This document shows positions 1-10,400 of a stretch of 64,000 nt of DNA, piece by piece; positions within the stretch are counted from its first letter, which is position 1; every line of letters starts with the position of its first letter. The stretch spans positions 35,549,001 to 35,613,000 of the forward strand of contig NC_090291.1 in NCBI RefSeq assembly GCF_037392515.1, read 5' to 3'. The DNA comes from Haliotis asinina. Its lineage: Eukaryota; Mollusca; Gastropoda; Lepetellida; Haliotidae. The position numbers and the translations under genes were made by a program. The notes beneath the pieces are model-generated. The model saw only the letters and a program-made list of their open reading frames with translations, was not told where the DNA came from and did not search any database.

Positions 1-222
1 GCATTCAACACATTTCCACCACAGTCAAGTCAACGTAAAAACAATTACGAAAAAATAAGCCGCAAACGAGCGTTATATCTGATCCAGCCTAGCCTCATAT
101 GAAGACAAGCAAAACTTTCGGAGGACGTGTCATAACAAAAATTTCCTATCAGAAACGTTTCCCCCTCCTCCTCTGTGTGTGCATAACTGCAATTAGATCA
201 AGGTCCACGTCACCCAAACGTA

Positions 223-635
<413 letters not shown>

Positions 636-965
636 TAAATAGTCTGAAATGTATAAAGTCGCCGTGGGAAGATGGTACTCCAGTTGACGTTTTAAAAGAA
701 TGTATTTCTTCCTTTTATGAATAGTTTGTTTACTCGAATTCCATACCACGGCATATTTCCTGATTCCCGGAATGGAGGATTAATTGCACCTCTGTGCAAG
801 TCGGGTGAAAGGGTGATCCAAACAGTTAAAGGTATTGCGTTATTGAATACATTAAACAAATATTTGACACTATATTACATAATTGCATTTCGTCTTGGAT
901 ACTCGTGAAGGTTTATCTGGGTGCCAACTAGGATTTCGACAGAAATATTAAACTACGGAGCATAA
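636..965 (+). pseudogene. decayed LINE reverse-transcriptase fragment (second family)
   Basis: Conceptual translation shows, in order, SLKCIKSPWEDGTPVDVLKE (like the KSPGxDGxPxExxK block), a piece like LIAPLCKSGER (xIxPLxKxGD), a KGIALLNTLNK piece (RGIxLLxxxxK) and GCQLGFRQ (QxGFR). This is the order of the fingers and palm entry of LINE reverse transcriptases. The reading frame changes between blocks, so it is a dead fragment. It is not similar to the abundant I-like LINE of this window and is probably a CR1-, L2- or RTE-like family, but which one cannot be told by eye. Confidence 0.6.
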
Positions 966-1813
966 ATTTACTCTCAGTAGTATTAGCCATAATTTTCTTA
1001 CCTCACACATAAATGTCGCTGTCTGATTGGCTGAGGCTGTTCTATTAGTTTTAATAGCAAGTCATTCGGTACTTCGTGGCTGTTACTTTTTATCTCGAAT
1101 AACATTAAATGACACATGATGCACGGAAAACACCGATGTTTTGCGAATGGAAATCAATGGAAGGGAGATAACTCTGAATATGTTATTCTTGTGTCGTCCG
1201 CATAATCTAGAGATGGCTACGAAAACATTTGACTGTCTCTCCAAAAAATAAATTTTGACAAGACGTTCAAATGTAGTCCCAGTGAATAAAAAGGAAAGGA
1301 ATTACATCAGTAAGGTTGGCAGAAGAGTGCGATCTGTTACCAGTGCTTCAAACAGTTCAAAATTTACATTGAGGTGTTCGGTAAGATAAATGCGTTGTTC
1401 CCTGAATATATATGTACAGGTACATAATATATACATAAACCTGATAAATTAAGTCATAAGTGTGCAGTTATTTTCAGGTAAGGAAAACGAGGGATAATCT
1501 AAAATAGTGTCACGGTTTTCGTTTGACTGTTATTTGAACAGTATCCTCATGTTTTGGGTTTTGGGGAGTGTAGGGGTCTCTGTTCTTGTAGGAACAGTTT
1601 ATAACCTTGTCATGAATTAGTAAATAAAGTGTTTGTTATGATCGTTTCTGGCAACAAGAGCCACACTGCCATGTTTATCATATATATAACAGGCCCCCAC
1701 TAAGTATTTGCTAAGTCATGTCAAATTGATAATTAATTAAGTATCGAAGTAACGAGAAAAATAATTAAAATGTGCGTTCGAAATCACTTTACCTGGATTA
1801 TGGTTCTGATTTA
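966..1813. other. intergenic, AT-rich, with a short dispersed motif
   Basis: No gene is visible. From about 1120 to 1200 a block containing GATGTTTTGCGAATG and AAGGGAGATAACTCT recurs at about 32940-33025, downstream of P450 gene 2. A short version of the motif is common in molluscan intergenic DNA as far as I recall. Confidence 0.4.
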
Positions 1814-2171
1814 CTGATTTACGAGTGAGTGAGTGAGTTAATATTTAACGTCACATCGACAATATTTCAGCCATATCGTGACGAGAACATTCAACACTGA
1901 AAAGGACCATGTGTACATTATAAAACCTGTCAACGAAGGACAGTAAAACAACTACAATATCACAATTAGCATTATAACTAGTGTGGAAAGTTAAAACTGC
2001 TATCATTATATGAACAATACAGTATAAAAACAGGCTATAGATCGCCAACAACAGATTTAGATCACCACACTAGGGACCATGGAGGCTTACAGTACCTTTG
2101 CTACCTGCAATAATCAATGTTCCTAATCTATACTACCAATCATTAAAATTCAACTATCTACAGAACATATC

Positions 2172-5100
2172 AATTACAATTCAACAAGGAAATCAGTTTC
2201 CTTTAAAAAACCAAAACCAGTATTTACTGTGTTAAAAAGACCCGAAAGTGTTTTTACATTGAAATATTTATCCCTTGTGATGGAGAATTCAACACAGTCA
2301 AGCAGGATATGCTTGACCGTGGTTCTCTCATCACAAGGGATGCAAAACGGAGGATCTTCACCTTTCAACAGTTATGCATGTGTATACCTCGTATGACCAA
2401 TACGACATCGTCGTAAGATGACCTCTTCAAATCTGGACTGACAACCCAAATGGGTATAACCAATGTAAGGTTTTATCTCATGTAATTTATTGATACCCAC
2501 TTGGGTGTCCCACTTCTTTTGCATCAGATCACGGATATAAGATCTAATGGTGGCTTTGTAATCACTGTAAGGAATAAGAAGTGGTGTCACAGATTTGTTG
2601 AGTGCTGCTTTAGCAGCAAGGTCAGCCAATGTGTTACCAGAGATTCCTACATGGCTGGGTAACCAACAAAAGACGATGTCGTATTGGCCAGTAGCAAGAT
2701 CATTATACAATTCCATAATTTCTATTAAAAGTGGATGTGTGCAAGAAATATTTTTAATAGCCCGAAGGCAAGAAAGAGAGTCGGAATAGATTATATATTG
2801 TTTACGTTTAGGGTGTCTTTCGATATATTTAAGAGCAGTTAGTATGGCGTTGCTTCAGCTGTAAAAATAGAACTATTATCTGGTTGTCTAGAAGATATTG
2901 TTTTGGATCCAATGACAGTGGTAGAAGCCACTGCGCCACCGTCCTTGGAACCATCTGTAAATAAGGGTTTGTAATTGCTATATTTAGTTTTTAATTGATT
3001 ATATTCTTGTTTATATTGTAAATCATTAGTTTCTGATTTTTTAAATGCAGTTAATATAAGGTCGACTTGTGGCCTAACCAACTGCCAAGGAGAAGAAAGA
3101 AGAAGGGAGGGAGCTATGTTTTCCAGCTCAATGCCGACCGAAGAAAGAAAGGATTTAATTCTGTGCCCTAGAGGTGGAACAAGAGAAGACTTCTTTTAGT
3201 ACAAATCCTCATAAAGTGGATTGAACGCACAGATATATGCAGGGTTAGATTCATTAGGGTATAATTTAGTGATATATTGTAAAGACAGTTTTATACGACG
3301 TTGTGTAAGAGATGGTTCATCAGCCTCAACGTAGAGACTGTCAACAGGTGAGGTTCTAACAAAAGGACCCAAGACAAAGTCTTAGACCTTGGTGGTGGAT
3401 AGAATCAAGAAGTTTAAGGTTGCTTTTACAGGCTCCACCATATGCGATGGAGCCATAATCAAGTTGTGTGAGTGAGTGAGTGAAATGGAATATATGTGTA
3501 TTATACCAACCTGTCAACAAAGGACAATAAATCCACTAGAATATCAGAGACAAAAAATGTAAAACTAGTAACTATACCTAAACCATTTCTCTATAGAGGA
3601 CAATACAGTATAAAAATGGGCTATAGATTGCTAACAACTGAAGGTAGATCACCATACTAAGGACAATCATCCCCTCAGCCGTCAGCAATTTGTGAAATCT
3701 AGCCATACAATAAAAAGACACTTATTCTACGATATCAAGTTTAGATCGTACTAATGATCTGTATAAGTGAAGGAGGGTAGTTTGATCCCCTCCCCACTTT
3801 GAATCTGAAACAACTTTTAACAAATCAAGTGCCTTCAGGCATTTGACTTTATGGGATTTAATATGTGGTAAGAATGTTAAATGAGAGTCGAAAATTAAAC
3901 CCAAGAACTTTGCCTCCTTTACAACTTTGATAGGGGTGCCATTTAAAGATAATTCTGGGTCCTTAAGAGGCTTACATTGTCTACAAAATGTATACAATTC
4001 GTTTTGGATTTAGAAAATTTAAAGCCGTTTTCAAGACACTATTTATATATTTTGTTTAAACATAGCTGCAGTTACCGTTCAATTGTATGCATATTTTTAA
4101 AACGACAGGAAATATTAAAATCATCCACAAATAATGATCCATCAATGGAATCATTTAAAACCTTTGATAAACTATTTATCTTGATGCTAAAAAGCGTGAG
4201 AGACAAAATACTGCCTTGCGGGACACCTTGATCCTGAATATAATGATCAGACAGGGTAGAACCTACTCGAACTTGAAATTGCCTGTCTTTTCAAAACTCT
4301 GATGTAAAAAGAGGCAAACGGCCTCTCAAACCAAAATCATGCAAATCTTTCAAAATGCCATGCTTCCAGGTTGTATCATAAACATTCTCAAGATCAAAGA
4401 AAATTGATACAGCATGTTGTTTATGTACTATAGCATTTTTAACGAAGGATTCTAAACGTACCAAATGGTCATTGGCACTACCATTTTTCCCGAAACCACA
4501 CTAAATGTTGGTCATTAGGTTATTGGTTTCAAGATACCAAGTTAATCTATTATTCACCATACGTTCCATGGTTTTACAGACACAGCTAGTTAGAGATATC
4601 GGTCTGTAGTTTGACGGATCTGTATGATCCCAGCCAGGCTTTGGTATTGGAATTACAATGGCATTGCGCCATGATGGAGCAAATTCCCCAGACGTCCATA
4701 TTTTATCAAATATATCTAAAGGTGTCATCAAGCATGGTTCAGGTAAGTGTTTCAGGGGCTGGTAATGGATATTATCATCACCATCAACTCATGTAATGAA
4801 AACACTTCATTGTAATCTTCACCGTTATTTGAATCGAAATTACGTTTTGTCTTTTCCTGTTGGTTCTGATATCTCTGAAACTCAGGAACATAATTTGTCG
4901 ATGATGAATTTTCGGCAAGAGTTTCGCCGATTATATTTGCAATTTTAGACTTATCAGTAATTAAATTACCATCTTTGAGATGGTGAACGGCAGATTTGGA
5001 ACCTTTGCCTTTAATTCTTTGAACCATGTTCCAGACCTTGGACACTGGCGTGCGCGAATTAAGTTTGGAGACATAATTTCTCCAAGATTGTCGTTTGTTT

Positions 5101-5899
5101 TGTTTAAACGTACGATGCGCCTTTGCATTCAGTATTTTGAATTTATTTAAGTTATGGACAGTTAGATGACGGCGAAAATAATGTTCTGCCTTTTTCCTCG
5201 CTTTTCTGGCCTGTCTACAGTTTGCCTTGAACCATGGTTTTCGTACATGTGCAGTCGTAGAGGACTTTGGTATACACTCATCAGCTTTTTTATTTAAAAT
5301 GTCAGCAAAAGTGTGAATGGGATCAGTTATATCACTGAAACACTCAGGTCGCAGTTTTGATTCACTCATAGTTTGACATAAAGACCAGTTTGCCTTCGAA
5401 AAGTTCCATCTCGTAAACGATTGAGAATCAGACGGAGTAATTTCTGAGAGGATAGTTAGGAAGTGGTCACTTCCACAAAGGTCATTATGAACAGACCAAT
5501 CAAATTCATTGAGGTTAAAATCTGCAAGAGATGAATCTAGAGAAAAATAAGTTCCAGTTGCATGGTGCAGATAGGTGCTTGAATCATCATTAAATATGCA
5601 CAGATCATTATTTGAAATGAAATCTTCAAGTATTTTGCCTTTAGTATTAGTGTTAGTACTGCTCCATAATGGGCTGTGGCCGTTTAGGTCGCCCATAATA
5701 TCACATGGCTTCGGGAGTTGGTCCTAGAGTGATTGAAGATCAGTCTGTTGTAGTTTTGAAGAAGGCGGAATATACATAGAGCATAGTATAAATGCTCCTC
5801 CCAGAGTCAGCCGCACAGCAACAGCTTGTAGATTAGTTGTAAGTGTAACAGGGCTCTGTGAATAACATCCCGTCGTATAAGGATAGTGGAACCTCCAGT
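2172..5899 (-). pseudogene. LINE copy A ORF2 remnant (endonuclease, RT, RNase H)
   Basis: Endonuclease motifs GDLNGHSPLW and CGSDHF lie in an open stretch at 5696-4752, which also covers the linker (RKPWFKANCRQARK). RT block PIPKPGWDHTDPSNYRPISLTSCVCKTMER lies at 4731-4501. RT thumb-side residues FLGLIFDSHLTFLPHIKS lie at 3997-3722. RNase H pieces FTDGSKDGGA (3081-2839) and WLPSHVGISGNTLADLAAKAAL (2716-2372) follow. Stops and frameshifts between these pieces, plus the nested insertion at 3466-3733, make it non-functional. ORF2 normally encodes the nicking endonuclease and the polymerase for target-primed reverse transcription. Confidence 0.88.
3466..3733 (-). mobile_element. 5'-truncated LINE 3' end nested in LINE copy A
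   Basis: A 268-bp block begins with the GTGAGTGAGTGAG tail complement and matches the LINE 3' UTR in minus orientation, as at 50401-50750 reversed. It is flanked by the 8-bp direct repeat ATCAAGTT at 3458-3465 and 3734-3741. It interrupts the RT-distal part of ORF2 of copy A, so it landed after copy A. Internally it lacks about 45 bp of the 3' UTR seen in other copies. Confidence 0.85.
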
Positions 5900-6198
5900 G
5901 ATACCGGAATACCGACGAACGTTTCAGTTGACATCAAATTCGTTGCTTGTTGCCTTTTGCTGCACTCAGTGAGCAATGACCCTTAACGCAAAAGTCTAAT
6001 GCTGTTCACATCACCAGCTATGCCTTGTATGCCTTTTTGCACTGCAAAAGGATTCAACTTCAATCGTGTTTTATCTTTAGTCTCCATTACTTAAGAACGT
6101 GGCCAGTAGTAAATTGATTTTGGCTGTCTGTGGTCATCATGATCAGGATCAGTGTCGAGAGGACGTTTCGTTTTCTTTAAGGGAGTTTCGTAAGCCAT
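5900..6198 (-). pseudogene. LINE copy A ORF1 remnant
   Basis: Starts at ATG 6198-6196 with MAYETPLKKTKRPLDTD, matching the ORF1 start of copy B (MAYTTPLKRNKRQLD). It is followed after an in-frame stop by a piece like LNPFAVQKGIQGIAGDV, the conserved N-terminal ORF1 domain. The CCHC zinc-knuckle part is absent because the sequence jumps at about 5900 from ORF1 (VGIPVS) directly to ORF2 endonuclease (GGSTILIRR). ORF1 proteins of this LINE group bind the element's RNA. This copy cannot make one. Confidence 0.8.
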
Positions 6199-6796
6199 GG
6201 TTAGTGTTTTAAGATTCATCATCCGAGCTCCCCACCCACCACGGAGTATCATGAAGACAATGCTAAACACAAGTATGTCTCCAACTTGCAGCACCAAGGA
6301 TACTCGGATGATATACTCCAGCAGAAAAAACAAAAGATGAATTCTTCCACCAGATTGGCCCATGAGCCACCGCCTTCTGGGCATAAGACTCTAGGCAAAG
6401 TTCATGTTAACAAAATTCAAGTTAAATAATATTCTATAATCCAAGGGCGCCAAGACCAAAATACAGACAATTTCAAATCACATTTTGTGTAATTACGTAG
6501 AATCCATGCACAGGGCTTGGCAAGACCAGCCGATTGGTTGAACCGGGCACATTCAACCACCCGTCTAGGTGAAGTCAGGGCCAAAGTGGTGTGTTGAGCA
6601 ATAGGAACACTGGTCCTGCTCCCATTGCCCTCAACTACCAGGATCCCCTCCTCCACCGACACAGGGCCGCAACCCACAGCAAACGGGTTGGTGGACCAAA
6701 TATCCGCCCGGGTCCACAAGGGGGGTGAACGGCTCTTGGCGTTACCCAGCACCCACCACGCGGAGGTGGCCGTTCACGGGTGCCCCTGATTTACGA

Positions 6797-7316
6797 ACGA
6801 GCTGTCAGTCTCATCACGCATTAATCTTTTCAAAGAAGTAAACCCTGCAGTATGCATGCTGACGGCGTACCCCCATTGTTTATCCTATTCATTCTTTAAC
6901 ACCCTGTACCAGAAGGATAGGCATTTTTCTCACTACATTAAAATGTATGTTTTGAAATACAAAATGAAACATGTATTCGGGGGTGTAATATATTTTATAC
7001 ACGATTTTGACCAACATACCCGGGGATCTCTATCATAACAATTGGCACAAACTGAAGCATCAGTTGGTAAACACATATATGTATTTAAATATTCCAGGCT
7101 ATCTCTGTTTCCGTGAAGTATTTCTATGAAATAATATTAGTAGCAGTATAATGTGTTATGCTTTTGTATCTTATTGTGTGAGCCACGAGTAACTGAGTGT
7201 CTTTCTCATTCTTTTACTGTCTCATTTCCTTCTCATTACCCTCTCTGTTATCTCTCATTATCCTCCGTCTTGATCTCTCGCCCCTCCCATTATACTTTCT
7301 CAGTAACAGAAAGTGA
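6797..7316. other. 3' flank of P450 gene 1, nothing recognised
   Basis: Low-complexity C/T-rich sequence lies around 7200-7300. I could not identify a repeat family or another gene. The polyadenylation region of P450 gene 1 should lie here on the minus strand. Confidence 0.4.
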
Positions 7317-7495
7317 TTACATCCTTGGAATGGCTTTCACGAGGAAAGGCCTTGGAGAATACGTTAAACCTGGGATTGCATCCATGGAAGGCATCTGACC
7401 ATCCACGGGGACGAACTTGAACCTCTGGATCATGGTGGTCAGGAAGAGGAACAACTCCATCCGAGCCATCGACTCGCCCATACAAGCTCTTCGAC
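7317..7495 (-). CDS. P450 gene 1 exon 4 (haem-thiolate loop)
   Basis: The acceptor ATGTTTCAG|GTCGAAGAG is followed by [25 protein letters not shown] to the TAA at 7319-7317. It supplies the cysteine ligand (Cys439) and helix L. In the correct phase it reads through to the same C-terminal length as gene 2. It lies 3.7 kb from exon 3 because intron 3 has taken up repeats. Confidence 0.92.
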
Positions 7496-10400
7496 CTGAA
7501 ACATTTAAGATCTTTGGGTCTCAACTAGTTCATGTAAATCAGGAGTGAGTTAATTTTTAGCATCACATCGGCAACATCGCAGGCACATCGTGACGTGAAC
7601 AATTTAATATATATCAATCAATATTAAAATCAATAAATTTCTCATGTAACATTTTGTCATCTAAGTACAGTAAAACATCCAGACTACCACGGCTCCTGAT
7701 TTAAAACTATCACGCTATTATGAAAAATAAATCACGAGAGGCAACAATACAATATAAACAAGAAGACAAAGTCAGTATCTCCCTCAATGACAAAGTACTC
7801 TTCGTGAATGAGTTGTGATGAAGTTTTGGTATGTGTATAGACAAACTTGGAAGGAACGTATTGAAAGGCTTTCAAAAGTTCTGCTCCAGGAAGGAATACA
7901 ACCACCAGAAAATTCGTTGCTTTGGAAACACCAAAAATGTTTAATTCAGAAATCCAAAACTGCCATAACACTAACAGACCTATCGATGTGTCGCATTTGG
8001 TGAAAAAACATTCTACGATTTTCGAGTTTTGCTCCGGAAGAGAAAAATAAACACGGACGCGTTGCAGGGGATTTCTTAATCTTCCCCATTATCTGAACTG
8101 AAATTAATAGTTTTCTTTTCTTTGTTGTTTTTGATATTATTGGATTTTAGGCACATTATTGGATGAGGAAGAGTTTTAGTGAGAGTTTTACCCAGTTTAT
8201 TTGCAATATCTGATTTATCGGTAAGTAATTGATCTCTGTGTTTAAAATGATGAATGCTAGATTTAGTAGATCTACCTCTATCTTCAATTTTCAGGACCAT
8301 ATATCATACCTTAGACAGGGGCGTTGTAGAATTTATTTCAGATACATAATTTTGCCAAGGTTGGCGTGTATTCTATTTAAAGGTACGCTGCACGTTAGTA
8401 TTTAAAATTTTAAATTCATTTAAATTACAGACCATGGGATGGCGACGGAATGCTCAGCTTTCTTCCGTGCCTTCCTAGTCTGTTTGCACTCATTGGTGAA
8501 CCATGGTTTATTGCAGAAGATTTTGGGGCACACTCAGCTATGTCTTTGAGTTCATCAGAGAAACCTTGATGGGATCAGGAACCTAAAGTTCAGGTTTAAG
8601 TTAGTTACTACACAGAGTTCGATAATTCCAGAGAGCTTTTTTCCAGATGGGTTCACAGGTTTCAATTTCATTGGAAAATTGTCACTTCCACAGAAGTCGT
8701 CATGGACTGACAATTCAAATTCCCTCAACAGACTGGGTTTGTAATTGATAAGTATAGAGCTGAATAAGTTCCTGTGCCAGGATGTAAATTTGGAACCATC
8801 ATTATATACTAAACGCAATTAGTGAAAGGCCACATATATTTTGATGATTTATTTTACAGTAGTTTTCATCAATGTTGATAATGGCGATGTTGTCACCTAG
8901 TCATTGATTAACATTGCACTACACTAGACACTTTGTCTCATGTGCTTGTGTCTCCACTGTTGGTTTGTTCACATTCCCAAAAGTGAAGTGACCCGTGAAG
9001 GTCCCGGGGTAGAATAAGCCTTCAGGAACTCATGCTTGCCATAAAAAGCGACTATGCTTGTCGTAAGAGGCGACTAATGGGATCGGGTGATCAGGCTGGC
9101 TGACTTGGTTGACACATGTCATCGGTTCCCAATTGCGCAGATCGATGCTCATGTTGTTGATCACTGGATTGTCTGGTCCAGACTCGATTATTTACAGACC
9201 GCCGACATATAGCTGGAATATTGCTGAGTGCGGCATAAATTTAAAACTCACTCACTTACTCAATATTTGCGAAGACAATTCAAGACAAACACCATATTGG
9301 TCGCTAACGACTGAAGCTGTATGACCATACCAGGAACCATTTGTGGTGTGACGTTTCATCGATGCGCATCGATCGATCCATCCATACTCAGTTTTACACT
9401 GACGTATATCCCGATACGATACTTTTGAAAACCATTCAAGACCACATTAAGGATGTTTGGTTTTTTCGATCCCTTCTTAGCAACAGGCACAACAAGAACA
9501 CAGAGTTATCAATATCCCCGTAATGATAAATCACTCCGACATATGTAACTATTCACATACTTGCTGGCTTGTGGCAACAACAGACTGCCTGAGTGTTTCC
9601 ATGGTTTCACTTTAGTTAGTAATGCGGCTATAGGGATAGAGGTACAGTGTTGATTTATGTCACTGGGTTCTTGAATACCCCAAAAGTAGAATTAGAAAGG
9701 TTCAAAAGTTCTGCTCCGCAAAGGAGCACTAGCACCAATTGCAGTCAAAGTCAAACCTGTTGCTAAGGAAACGCAAAATGTAGTTTATTCAGAAATCCAA
9801 AACTACCAAAAGGCACTAGTTCTCCATCAGATCAAAGTGTGTGCCAAGTTTGGAAAAGAAACATTAAGCGGTTTTAGAGTTCTGCTTTGGAAAATAGCAT
9901 CACCACCAATTTCAGTCACAGTCGAACTTGTTGCCATGAAAACGCAAAACATATTTTATTCATAAATTTAAAACTATCAAAAGGCACCAGTTCACCACCA
10001 GGCATATCTATATGCTACGTTTGATGAAGAAATATTTATATTATTTTATGTTTAGCTCTAGAAAACACGATTTGCACATTTGCACAGGCGGACTCGACAG
10101 TAATAAAAGTAACGTAATATGTCAACCTCTACATCCAACACAGAGAAGGAGTTTTCTGATATACAGTGAATGCAACAATTCATCGCTGACTTATCAACAC
10201 TTATATGTTAAGCAGACGATGGAATTCTCGGAAAGCTTATCACTTTATTTTCCGCCAGAGCTTCTCGTGTTACCTCCCAGTATCAGTTCCCAATTTGCCT
10301 TGTCAGCAACATATAACCCACATGAATACAAAAAAGGTCATGGAAATAAGAACACTGTCGCTACCACATACTCGCATGGTTAAAAAACCACACGTATGCA

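Larger units (their letters stand above)
1825..6785 (-). mobile_element. LINE copy A, I-like (RNase H-bearing), near full length with internal deletion
   Basis: The element runs on the minus strand from a 5' GGCACCCGTG-type start at 6785 to a 3' (ACTC)n tail at 1825. It is flanked by a perfect 11-bp target-site duplication, CTGATTTACGA, at 1814-1824 and 6786-6796. Parts in minus order are a 5' UTR (6785-6199), an ORF1 remnant, an ORF2 remnant with endonuclease, reverse transcriptase and RNase H, and a 3' UTR (about 2170-1825). About 1.2 kb spanning the end of ORF1 and the first endonuclease residues is missing compared with copy D. A 268-bp 3' piece of the same family is nested at 3466-3733. 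It lies about 0.5 kb downstream of the stop of P450 gene 1, in the same orientation. Confidence 0.92.
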
